Below, one piece after another: positions 22,990 through 34,126 of a stretch of DNA of 64,000 nucleotides. The DNA lies in contig MNCI01013830.1 of NCBI GenBank assembly GCA_015680685.1, positions 838,085-902,084 of the forward strand, given 5' to 3'. The number at the start of each line of letters is the position of its first letter. The first letter of the stretch is position 1. A program made the position numbers and the translations under genes. The notes beneath the pieces were generated by a model. It had not been told where the DNA came from. It searched no databases and saw nothing but the letters and a program-made list of their open reading frames with translations. The stretch comes from Gnetum montanum. Its lineage: Eukaryota; Streptophyta; Gnetopsida; Gnetales; Gnetaceae.

Positions 22990-24633
22990 TCACCTACCTA
23001 GCCATGACACTAATTTTTTCTTACTTCTAAAGGATGATTTTTACAAGATGATAGATAGTGGAGTGTTAGTCTTAGATGCATCAAATACAATTAGGCCCCA
23101 AAGCTAGTGTATGAAAGTCTATAATGATTCATTGAATGCTAACAAAGACTAATATATCATAGCCATGATTTGTGTAAAAAACAATATTAAACTTACCAAG
23201 GAGTCATTTCTAGTTAGGATACCTCCTCATGATGAAAGGGCTATAAATTTTACAAGTTCAAGGATTTCTTTTATTATAAGGATACTACCATATGTGCCTT
23301 CCAAAGAATTGTTTGTTATTAGAGTGTCCCATCTCACTACCAATAAATCTTTGATTCAAGTTGACTAACATCCTCTCATGATAGCCAATGCTTCAACCTA
23401 TTCATAGATGAAGAACAAGAAATCATCTCCAAAGCAATGCAAGAAGCTAGCTTCTACGCTTAAGGCTAAGGATAATAAACAACCAAAGCTCTAGAAGAAA
23501 GTGGACCCACTGAAGTCCACCTCAATTTTAGCAATACCCATGAGTGCTAATGCTCAAACTACCTCTACAGGCCAACCTAGGGAGGACAAATAAAAATAAT
23601 AAAAGGAAAAGAAGCCAATAAAACAAACAGTAAAACATGAGGTTAAAATCCTATGTAGAATGGAGGAAGTCAAGGCCAACAAAACTAAGAAATCATCCAA
23701 TAATGATAAAGACATGCTCACTACCATGAAGAAAGTAAAGCACTCTTTAAAATAGAGGAACATTTCCTTGAGCTTATATGACTTAGATATAACCTTCTTT
23801 TTCCACCTTGAAGTTGTAGTCAAGATGTTGAGTTCTATTTCCATGAGTGAGAATATCCCTATCAATAAGAAGTTTATCCATGTAGTGATAGTACCATCCT
23901 TACTTGGGAAAGAAATGAAGTCCAATACCTTAATGTTTCATGGTAGTGAGGTGAAAACTAATTTAAAAAGTGATAAAGTATGAAAAGTTCCTCTCTTCAT
24001 AACAATGATAGTTAACCAATACAAGATACATTGAGTGCATGTTGATGATGTGACAAAAAATAATGTTATATCCTTTCCTATCATGGAGCATTTAGGCTTG
24101 GTAGAATGTATCCAAAACACCTCCAACTCTATCCTTCATTCCTTTAATGGGTCATAGGTAGTGGTGAATGAATTAATTTTTCTAGAGTTCATGGTTGAAG
24201 AATAGTTTCCCACATTTGCTAAATTCCTAGTGGTGGAAGAGATACCAGGTTTAGCCTAATCTTAGGAAGATTTTGGTTGATCAAATTATGTGTAGTCTAT
24301 TCTTCGATCCATCAAGATATTAACCTACCTTATGAGGGAGGTGAAATTATAATCCATAGAGATATCATAGTCCTCTTGTTCATCAATAATGTTAACATAG
24401 AGCAAGTATTTGAGGTGGAGTTTCAAGAAGAAACTCCTACAACCAAAAAATAACACCAAGAACCACAACAATGCCAACCAAGCCAAGACCACCAACATTG
24501 GGGCCATAAATGAAACGTGGAAAGAGTTATTATTTAACATAGTAAGTGAAGAAGATGGAGAGTACAAAATCATGCAACAAAGACTTTATACATTCCCTAA
24601 TCTCTAAAGATTAGAAAAAAATCGCATGATTAA
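22990..24633 (+). pseudogene. Tat/Ogre-like gag-protease remnant
   Basis: Plus-strand frames (23165-23368, 23768-23983 and 24410-24607 open) match, block by block, the minus-strand region 61803-63528. Shared blocks are a gag part (SSPKQCKKL... / SPRKQCKKF...; KSTS), a pre-protease block (VPSLLGKE / VPPLPKEK; MLFH or LMFH), the protease core VHVDDVTKNNVIS and a closing block WKELLFNI.SE..GEYKI. The protease box is degenerate: VHVDD-V here, VHVDDGA in the other copy, where the family has D-[TS]-G. Many stops. A GTATGT at 24634 is a plausible 5' splice site, matching the other copy. No RT follows, so this is a truncated element. The minus-strand open stretches at 23554-23925 and 23938-24126 are shadows. 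Confidence 0.75.
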
Positions 24634-25200
24634 GTATGTTACCTATTTTCTTATCCTTGTACATATTGTGTAGCCATTTAACTAATAGTATTATTTTTAG
24701 TTTTTACTTATATGTTTACATTTTTTCCTTATAGGGTTTGCTTTATAACATTGTGTTTGCTAGTTTTTTTTACATAGCCTTATATTTTTGCATTAATTTA
24801 AAATGTATTCTTATCATTTATGTCCACATAAAACTACAAAACAACATAAAAGTAGAAAAATATAAAACAAAATTAAAAGTATCCTACTAGAGCCTAAAAC
24901 TAGTGGCCTACCAAGGTCTAAAATTGGGGAATTTCTAGCCTCCCTTTATCTTCCTTATATGTATGTTATTAATTATTTTCTTCATCGTGTTGTTTGTAGT
25001 TTTCACTTTAAAAGTTATGCTTCTTTTACATTTTTACATTTTTCTCATTGTATTAACAAACTCTATTTTGCAACCTTGTTGTTTTAAGTTGTAGCCTTTT
25101 ATGCAAAATATATAAAATAAAAATAGAAAAATATATAAAAAAATTTAAAACCAAAACAGTATCTATGGTCACATTATGTAACAAATATTAAAAAAATATA
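24634..25200 (+). other. Start of the pro-RT intron-like spacer, truncated
   Basis: AT-rich non-coding sequence after the gag-protease block. At 24890-24925 it holds one to two units related to the 36-bp minisatellite of the other copy (GGCCTACCAAGGTCTAAAAT), in the same orientation relative to the element. The spacer then loses similarity, so the element is truncated. Confidence 0.55.
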
Positions 25201-25439
25201 ATGACCATGTCCAATAGTCATAGTTTCACTATGTAATAGATGAAAATAATGATAATAATAATAAATAGTCTCCAATGTCATGATAGCCAAATAAAAATAA
25301 TAACAAAAAATAAGGTAGCTAAAAAAACAAAGTATCACATGTCCAATAGTAGCCAAAATCAAGCCATAGGAGGAGGAGAAGGATCATCTTCAACATCATT
25401 ACCAATGTTACCATTTCTATTAATTGAAGCCTATAAACA

Positions 25440-27671
25440 ATGAAACATAAAAACAGTTAGTATCCATAATAGCCAATGAGCATAACCATAAAGCATCAAA
25501 AGTAAAAAATAAAGGAAAATCTTAAAACATATTTGCACAAAATTCAGGGAATTTAGGAGCAATGTCTTTAGGTGCAAATATTTGGAGACCAATTTTCAAC
25601 TTGTGAAATTTTTTTTCTTTACTCATGTTATCCCAATCAATATCTTCTTGATCAAGTTTAGCCAAGATCTTTTCCCTCTCTATATTTGTCCACTCAGTTG
25701 GAGCATGGAAAAAGTTAGTAGTAGTAGTCACTCTAGATGTAGTAGTGATCTAAAGGGTAGGAGAATTAATGGCTACCATTGATTCCACAAACATGCTAAA
25801 GGTATCTTCTACATCTATCCTTACATAAATAACTCATACTATTTTCGTGCATTAGCCTCCTCATACCATGAATTCATGTAATTTTTATTTTCTACATTCT
25901 ATAGCCATTTGTGTGCCTTTTGCTTTTTTCCCCACTCTAACATCTAGGTGCAATAGTCTTGTCAATCTTTGGACTTGTGAACCAAGAGCTTCATTTGCAT
26001 GTCCTTCTTCACATTGCTCCTGCTAGAGCTAGGTTATCCTGGATGGTGTTCCAGTATGATGACCACTTGATCTCCATAGTGCTTAAGGAATTCCTATTGG
26101 CCATGCATGCCTCTATGATTTTCGTATGATATTCTAGGATTTTGACTTTATTTGTCAGTTCATTATTTTGCTTCTCTAATGCTACAATCTATTCCCAGAA
26201 GAACTCATTCAAACATTGGGATTTCTAAAATGTTTATGTACAATATGAAATACATTTTTCAGCCCCTTTATAGTGTCCATGAAATGTTCTCAACATTGGA
26301 AGTAAGCTAAGGAAACTCATTGAATTCAAAGTCTTATGAGGAGTTCCATTTTACTTTAAAAACTACCACAAACAAAAATGTTAAAAATCCTAAAAATAGA
26401 AAAAATAGTGAAAAATTAAGAACACATGATAACATAAAAATAATAATAGAATATTAAAAAAATAAAAAAAAGGAAAAATATTACAATCATAAAAAAATAA
26501 AAAATGCAAAACAAAAACATTGAACTCACCAACATGATGGGCTATTTGTTGTAACCTATTGACCATGTCATCCATCATTCCTTTGATGAACTCCATCTTG
26601 TCTAGGGCCTCTAACCAAGGTTTATGATGGAGTATGGATGTAGAAAACTATGTAGACAAAAAAATGAAAACAAAAAACAAATCCTAAACACATTACGAAT
26701 ATCATGAGATATCTCCATTGGAGGGTGGCCTCTCAAGGATGAATCACCTAAGATGGAATCCACAACACCTAGATCCTCCACAAATGTCCTCTCCTCATCT
26801 TTCTTGTGTCATTGCTCCTCCTTTGTGGAAGCCTTGGAAGCTAACTATTTTTGCTTCCTACAACAAACCAAAACCAATAAAAAAAATAGAATGAGTTAGT
26901 AAACATTTTTAACAACAAAAATATAACTATAAATATAAAAAATATGAAGAAAGCTATATTTTTTTTAAAAGATGTCTACTTCTCTTCAATATCCTATTTT
27001 GCCTTATTAAGCTTGATTGTCATCTTCTTAGACTCTTTTCAATCAGGAACCTAAATGTTTTGTTTAATACATGGCTTCTTTATCTTTTCTATAATGGTTC
27101 CATCTACTTCTATACATATACTTTGAACCTTTTGAATCATATAGGATAGGATTAAATCTCCATGCTATCAAGGAAATAATCAAATAAACCACTAGCATTC
27201 TTAGTGTTAATAGATAATAACTCATCCACATCCTTGCAAGTGGATCTTGGAAACACATCACATCTATGATGTGTTTAGTTTAAGGCTTGGAAAGTGTAGA
27301 AGCATCCCTTGCCACCCACTTTCCATTCCTCCTAATCACTAATTACTCCAAAAACCTTCTAAGGTATGCACCAAAGAATGTAAAATGCACATGATGTATG
27401 GAGTCATGTTTATTATAGAGTTTTCAAATTTCATCTCGTAGCCTATTAACCAAGAAGGTAACCCAATCAAACCTAGTACCATTAGTTAAAACCTTTTTCA
27501 TTGTCCAAGCTTGTTGAACTCTTATGATTTTCTTCTATGATAGTAGCATGGAAAAGGTTCTAGAACAAAAAAGAGGGTAAGTTTCATTTGCTTCCTTAAC
27601 TTTACACTTGCTAAAAGACAACATAGCACTAGAAGAATAGTTAAGCTAGGCCTCCATTTTCTTTCTATGGC
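25440..27671 (-). pseudogene. Decayed minus-strand exon-like blocks, unknown gene (right part continues at 35079)
   Basis: Several minus-strand coding-like blocks follow each other. About 27660-27060 contains a block with FDWVTFLVNRLRDEI and WVARDASTLSKP. 26857-26700 is a Lys/Glu/Gln-rich block after an acceptor-like TTTGTTGTAG. 26647-26530 is MEFIKGMMDDMVNRLQQIAH, bounded by TTTGTCTACATAG and by a donor-like GTGAGT. About 26230-25800 is a coiled-coil block with VALEKQNNELTNKVKILEY. 25731-25522 is a 69-codon open block. One implied intron (26648-26696) would be only 49 bp, so the exact donor there is doubtful. Most in-frame stops fall at likely Gln codons. I do not recognise the family. The block is interrupted at 27671 by the young LTR element. 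Confidence 0.5.
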
Positions 27672-28657
27672 TAATGAGTGGCAAGGTACCCCTACGCTCA
27701 ACCATACAAAACGAGCGTAGCACGTGTGATCCAGTCGAACTCCACAGACTAAGTGCCTAAACGCCCCATGAAACACTTGGGGTTAATCATTCGTTGTCTT
27801 CCCAGACTTACTTGTTGTTGTCATGGTGTATGGTTAAATAAGTTCGAGGTATATGACTTTTATGGTCTTTTCTGGTTTTATCTGCTATGCTAAAGGGTGA
27901 AGGGTTGAGGAAGCTAACTAACTCTAACTAATGTCCTAAGTCTAAATTAACTAGCGTTAGCATCTATTCCCACTTACCTTACACACCTTAAACTATGCAA
28001 CTGTGGCTACCAAATGCTAATCATTACTGGGATCACCACATGTAACGCACATGCTCGAAGTGGTCATACTGAGGCACCTAACTAGCCTAAGCGTGATGAG
28101 CAGCCGATTCCTTGACTAGCCATACACATCCGTAGATGCTTGTAATCAAGTCGTACTCATCTCACATTCTAGGAGATAAGGGTGAGATAATCTAATCATG
28201 ATGAGTAGTCCATTTCGTGGTTAGCCGTACACATTTGTCAATGCTCGTAACCAAGTCATACTCATGCCATGCTAACAATAGGTAATAAATAACATGTAAT
28301 AAAACCTATTCATGTATTGCTAGGTTTATCCACAAAGCTCATCTTTATTGCTGTACACAACTTGCGTTGAGGTACAAAGATGCTCGAATAAAGAGCCATT
28401 CACTTGGGGACTCCTACTGCGGGCACATGGAAAATATTCTATCTCTAGGGTGATCAATCCGCTAGAGCTTCGCTACTTCTAGCCTAGGATTCAAAATGAG
28501 GGGAGTGCCACCTCTTATTTATAGATTTGGGAGTAGGCTGCAATATCAGGTATGTGATATCGTAGGGGATGACACGATATCGCATACGCAATATCGCATG
28601 GGATGCGATATCGCAACGGCCGCGATATCATGGTGCATGCGATATCGCGTCTCATCA
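27672..28657 (-). repeat. 3' LTR of the young element
   Basis: 986 bp in minus orientation. A TATA box CTATAAATA (complement of 28516-28524) stands between the promoter-side palindromes and the transcribed part. Seven GATATC-centred palindromic units lie at 28542-28646. The 34-bp excess over the other LTR equals two 17-bp units. Confidence 0.93.
28542..28646 (-). repeat. GCGATATCGC palindrome array in U3 (7 units)
   Basis: GATATC or AATATC cores at 28542, 28556, 28576, 28590, 28607, 28624 and 28641, spaced 14-20 bp and settling at 17 bp. The best units read GCGATATCGC. The array lies upstream of the TATA box in the LTR's own orientation, where transcription-factor sites would be expected. 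Confidence 0.8.
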
Positions 28658-30843
28658 TACCCCCATGACTGAATGAAAGCTCATCCTCAAGTTCCTTATA
28701 ATAATATTAGGTAGGTATGGAATTATTGAGGGGAATGGAACTAATGGGATGACATGTGAATGGATCATTATTACAAGACTTGACAAAACTGGTGTTCATG
28801 AAAACAAGGGTGAACACCTTATTACAATGACATCAGGCCTTTGTTGGTAGATGAGAAAGAGAGAGAGAAAGAAGTGTTACTACTGATAATGCCAAGATTG
28901 CACCTTCATTGTCCATCCATAAGTGCGCCATCGATCTTGCTCCTTGCATTGCTGTGTCTAGCATGGCTCCACTCCAAGTGTTTGCTCTAGATCCAATCCG
29001 TTGTTTGCATTTCCACCATCTGTACACACAACGCAATCATATATTAGCAAGGGTAATTGAATCATCATGTAATTGATACCTTGTTATGGTGTAAGTCCAT
29101 TAGCTAGGTTGTGGTATGGCTGATATGGATCTAGGAATATCTGACTGATGACTACCGAAGGTGTAGGGGTTAGGAAAGAAATCAAAAATTTTGGGGCTAG
29201 GAGAAAATTGAAAAAATCAGGCCCCATACCCCCATGACTAATCGCGAACCTCCGATAGTGTTAGAATGGAAAAATAAAATTAGTAAGAAAGATAGATAAA
29301 AAGGAACAACTATGGCATCAATGAAAGGNAAATTAGTAAGAAAGATAGATAAAAAGGAACAACTATGGCATCAATGAAAGGGATGTCAAGATGGTAATGA
29401 ATAAAATAAAATTAATTGCACAATGTTAAGGGAAAGAAGTTAACTAATGTTCTAAATAGGAATGTCAGTGGGTCCTTCCCAAAGCAAGCTCATGCCCTTA
29501 ATGCCCTGACAAACCCACATTAAAAGAGTCCATAGGCCTTTGGAATGTCATTTGGAACAAGAGTTAAAGTCTTAACCACAAGAATTCACCAAAAAGAAAA
29601 TAATGCATCGACCAAAATATATACATCAATGATACAATCGACAATGAGGTGAACAATGGAGAGAAGGATGGAGAGAAGAGAAATGGAATGGAATCCCAAG
29701 AACAAGGTGGTGGACAACCCCTTGTGTGTTTGATGATTAATGTGACTTGGTAAATCTCATTCCAACTCTAGCCTCAAACCAACCACATCCAGTGACTTCG
29801 CATCAATGCATTCGGTTAAACCATCCACTTGGGTAACAAGAATGCACGATCCAAGAGCCACCACCATTCTGACGAAACAAAGGAGAGAATGGGAAGTGAG
29901 AAGGGCCTTAGTTAGAGGGAACACTTTTGGTTCCATAACCAGTGCTTGTAGCCCAAGTTTATTCGTCTAAGGGGTGTGCTTTGAATTCCCACTTTTTTTT
30001 GGAGTTTTGTATTTTTATGCATGAGAACCACACCATGAAAAGACTTCTTATTTTTATTGTCTCAGCTTCTGATAATTGAGTAACATCGGAACGGTAGAAA
30101 ACTCAAGAAGAAACATTCAAGCACCCAAGAGAATGACCAACACAAAAGCATCAAGTTCCTTTGAAGTCACACCCTTTTCAATCCATGAGTCCTTCCTTAG
30201 TTTGAGAAATCCCCAGTCATTGATTTGTTAAAGTTCTTATTAGAAAGGTACTGTACATTCCCAAGCATAGAGAAACCATAGAAATTGATGGATGGATGGA
30301 TGAAGTGAACTCATTTCCTACCATATCAGAAGAAACATACCTTAGTATCAACATTGTGACTTAAAGGTAAAATCCAAACATTAGCAATCAATATGAAAAT
30401 AGTTCATACCATCATGAAGAACACTTATTATGGGACAAACTTACAAGATGGATTACACACACACACACACACACACAAATGAAAAAGTATAACGATGTTG
30501 TAAAACAAAAAATGAGAAAAGTTAAAGAAATTTGTAAAGAAAAAAGTAGAAGAGTTAAAGAAATTTGTAAAAAAAATATGTGTAAAACAAAAAAAATGTT
30601 GTAAAACAAAAATATGTAAAACAAAAACTTAAAAAAACTGAGGGCCCCATATGGTTATCATAGGTTGCCATCTCCCTCATGACTGAGTTGTAAGGGAGAG
30701 ATCTGAAATAATGAGTGTTTCTTTCAATTTCGTAGAAGTGCCCAACTTCTCCCAACTGATGTTCTTAGGCTAAGGGGTGGAAGTTGGTGACGCTCATATT
30801 TCAATGTGTCTATGCCTTCGTTACGGGTATGGGTTTCCTTAGT
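28658..30843 (-). other. 3' non-coding part of the young element
   Basis: No coding domain. The G-rich CATGGGGGTA (complement of 28658-28668) abuts the 3' LTR and is the likely polypurine tract; the same motif recurs near 29227. An (AC)n microsatellite lies at 30455-30477. A single N at 29329 marks an assembly join. Confidence 0.7.
29277..29381. other. Assembly join: 52-bp duplication around a single N
   Basis: 29277-29328 and 29330-29381 are identical 52-bp copies separated by the N at 29329. This is what results when two contigs that overlap at their ends are joined without merging. Confidence 0.9.
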
Positions 30844-31420
30844 TCATTCCATGCATATTTCTCTGCTCCTTCTAGCTGTCAACCACAGGGTGTCTTCTAC
30901 TGGTTGTGTGGTTGCTACATACAGGCATCTTTGTTTCAATGTTTCCTGGGCACACCTGTTACATGGAGGCATTTCCTCCATGTCATTACCCGATAAATCA
31001 CTGTATGTGATGCATGGAACTTTCCTCTTCTCGATCTTTCCACATATGTCTATCTTAGAGATTTCCAAGGAAAGATCGTGGATCCTAAGGCATGCATCTA
31101 CTGTACTTAGCCATGACCTTTCCATTATAATCGGGAGGTCCCCTTCATTGTTGTTCACTTCAATCACCAGAAAATCAGCTGGGTAAGACCAACCACATAC
31201 AGTGGTGATGATGTCCTCCACCAATCCCAAGGGAATGGTGATGGACTGGTCTACTAGCTCTAGTTGAATGTTGTTCTTCTTAAGTTGGGGTAGGTTCCAG
31301 GCATGATACATCTCTCATGAAATTCAGTTGACTCCGGAACCTAAGTCAAGAAGATCCCTATGTGTTTTATTTTTTGCAATCTGCAAATAGATTAACAGAC
31401 TCCCAGGGTCAGTTAGATTC
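30844..31420 (-). pseudogene. Retropepsin of the young element
   Basis: The protease begins with a DLLDLGSGVN box near 31370, the Athila/Tat form of the active site. It continues after a frame change in the 155-codon open frame 31311-30844: LVDQSITIPLGLVEDIITTV, a YPADFLVIEV segment and GDLPIIMERSWL, corresponding to the flap and to the usual ILGRPFL box near the end of the domain. In the family the enzyme processes Gag. The plus-strand open frames at 30784-31186 are shadows. Breaks are a stop after VN and one frame change, so the protein is probably not made whole. Confidence 0.85.
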
Positions 31421-31439
31421 CTGGGAAGGTGGCCTACCT

Positions 31440-33987
31440 TGATCTAGTCAATTACGATATGCGTTAACATAATCGTATATGTTACACTCTGTTGGACTGA
31501 AGGGTGCTTCGTAGTGTTAGATGGTGATGGAGGAGTGTACATGGCCTCAACTGCTTGTTGTTGAGAGAGTTTATCTAGGCTTTTGATTCTAAAGTAAGGT
31601 CTTCTCTTTTTACAGTTATTAGAACCAGCAGCAGGTTGAATATTTACAGCTCTCACAGCGTGACTTTGCTGCGGTTGAGGAGGAAGTTCCTCTTACATTG
31701 TTGGAGCAGGAGGTGTTATGGGAACTACTACTAGTGGAAGAGATGCAGATGGATTTGGAGGATGGGATAAGTGTGAGATGTCTCCCGGAGGAGAAGGAGT
31801 CCTTCAGAAGTACTCCCAAACTTGGTAGTGACGGTTGGGGGTTGCGTGACCCATAGAGTCACTTGGAGAAATTGGCTACTGCACATAATAACCATAAGGA
31901 TCGGGTTGCCAGTAAGGGTACTGTTGTGCTGGAAGTGGCATCTCCCATGACTGTGGGTATTGCCACTGCTGATGCTATCCGATAGCCTGTGGTGGAGTTC
32001 CACTTGGATAATACGTTAGTGGTTGGTGGAACTGCCTTGGGTTACCTTGTAGATAAGGTAACCTGCGGGCTGTTTTCCATTGGTTGAGTCTTGGATTAAG
32101 CGCATACACCCCAGACTCCTGTAGATGTGAGATGATGGGGCAACATCCCTTAGGATGGTCATAATGGCAGATCTCACATCCACTGTCATTGTCTGAATCA
32201 GAATCCTCAGCCACATCAAAGTTAGTGATTTTTCCCTTACCCTTGTTATGTGCAGGGCCTAAATCTCTCCACTTGTTCTTACCTTTGTCACTACTTTGTT
32301 CTGCCTTAGACTCTTCTACAATTTTCAAGAATCTTTCAATTCTTGAGTCTAAGGAATCCCACATTTGGTCTACTTTGGCCAATACCTTGGTTGTTAACTT
32401 TTGGATTGGCAAAGTTTTCTGATTCACTAATTCTTAGATTGGTGACTCATCCTCTTCATCACAAAATTTCACTCCCTTCTTCCGAAGGGAGCGATCATGG
32501 TTGTACTCTTCCACACTTTCCCTTTTGCGTAGCTCACCCTCTTCGTTTTCTACTTGCTCCAATAAGCTATGTACTTCATGGGCTCTAAGTTGTGAGAGTC
32601 TTCCTTGGGCGTAAGTCCCAAGGGTTCTTCTAGTTTCATTCCTTAGCCCATCCACGATGTGGCAAAGTTCATCCTGCTGAGCGTACCCATGGCCCAGGCA
32701 ACGATGTAACAATGTGTAATAGTGGGCCATGGCAACATCCAAGGGTTCATGTGTACCTTACTTCCAACCTTGGATCTGCTTACGCAAATTGGACACTCTG
32801 GAGTATGTTTGATACTTTTCGTTGAACAGTTATAGCATCGTACTCCACCTCTTGATGGTTTCTGGTTCTAAGGACTGGTACCAGCTCTCTGCTTCCGTAG
32901 TGAGTGTCCTTGGGAATAACTTAAGTTTCTGCCACTCACTATCTATATTCTACAAGGCACAGGCATCGTGGAATGCTTGTAAATGATTTTGTGGATTAGC
33001 ATTGTATCCCCCTTCAATCCATGGGATGTTGTTCATGTCCAATCGTTTGATCCAGCTATCCTTTAAATGCCTTGTGGGAATCCTAACTACCTCCGTGATG
33101 TCAAGCATACTTCAGGTTGCCACTAGGGGCTCGTCATGATCGTCTCTTTCATGATGCCTGTGATGTCTTCGTTGTTCCCTACTCTCCCTATGTCCTTGCC
33201 CTTGTCCTATCTCTTGACCATCCTGTCGAGGTCTTTCATCCTTTTTACTTTTATCCTCATCTTTGTGTTCATAGTGACTACGCCCAAATGTGGAAGGAGA
33301 GGGTGAGTGATGTGAGGAAGGGGAAGAAGAAGGGGAACCATCGTCATGATGATGTTTCTTTCCTTCTCTTCGGCTGCTACGGCCTTGATCGTTGTGACGA
33401 TCAAAGTGTCCATCCTTAGCATGAGTGGTTGTTCCCTCTATGAACAACTGGTGTTCACGGGTATCAGAACCAGGGATATGTATCATTGATCATAGGTTTT
33501 GATACTCATCCTCCTCACCATCGTTAGGAGGGGGAACATCCTTTTCTAAAGAACCCATGATAAAGGGTTCCTCATCTCCTAATTCGCTAAGGACGTGCAG
33601 GGATTTGCCCTTCAAGAAAGCATGTTGACTCTCCTGCCTTAAGTCTCTCATACATTGGGCATTTTTGGGATAATAATCCCTCATGTCAAAATATTCCACA
33701 ACGTATTTTGCGAAATGCTCTTGCATGCCAATTTGTACCAAGGCACAAAAAAGCATGCGAGAGATTGATCGATTTAAGGGTAACACAATGTTACCTTGCA
33801 AATCTCTCCATTGTAGTTGTTCATCCTGATGGAGAACAAAAGTAAAGTTAGGAATATACTCATCGGGATGAGTATATGTCATCCTATATTGTTTAGGACT
33901 TGGCTTATTTTGGTTATGCATTTTATCTTGCTGACTGTCTCGTGTGTGGTCCTTAGGTGGTGAGTTGCTCTTATGAGAAGAAGGCAT
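31440..33987 (-). pseudogene. gag of the young element (nearly intact)
   Basis: Starts at the ATG at 33987, about 120 bp after the primer site. The first open block is 33987-33490 (165 codons). Next is a Ser/His/Arg/Lys-rich linker, 33486-33112. The Retrotrans_gag core follows at about 33080-32745, with WIEGGYNANPQNHLQAFHDA, EWQKLKLFPRTL and AESWYQSL, the Athila-type pattern. Then come 32742-32434 and 32427-31975, with a zinc knuckle CEICHYDHPKGC at 32178-32140 (C-x2-C-x3-H-x3-C), and a Pro/Gln-rich tail to about 31444. The few stops separating blocks are TAA or TAG, mostly where Gln would fit. Gag builds the particle and its knuckle packages RNA. The plus-strand open frames here (for example 33117-33419) are shadows. 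Confidence 0.9.
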
Positions 33988-34107
33988 TTTGATTGGTGTG
34001 CTAACTTCACCATTATATAATTTTTCTTGATTAACCCAAAGGTTTGTTAAGGCTTACAATGATGTGAGTGATATCCCTTATGTTCTATTCGATACACAAA
34101 CACTTAG

Positions 34108-34125
34108 TCCCCAGCAACGGTGCCA
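34108..34125 (-). promoter_or_regulatory. Primer-binding site, tRNA-Asp type
   Basis: On the minus strand, TGGCACCGTTGCTGGGGA lies one base inside the 5' LTR. It matches the complement of the plant tRNA-Asp 3' end (TGGCGCCGTTGCCGGGGA) except for two transitions. This primer is typical of Athila/Tat-type Ty3 elements. Confidence 0.92.
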
Positions 34126-34126
34126 A

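Noticed and set aside
30784-31186. Plus-strand open frames of 70 and 126 codons
   Set aside because: They are antisense shadows of the minus-strand retropepsin frame at 30844-31311, which has family motifs.
33117-33419. Plus-strand open frame of 100 codons
   Set aside because: Antisense shadow of the charged linker of the minus-strand gag.
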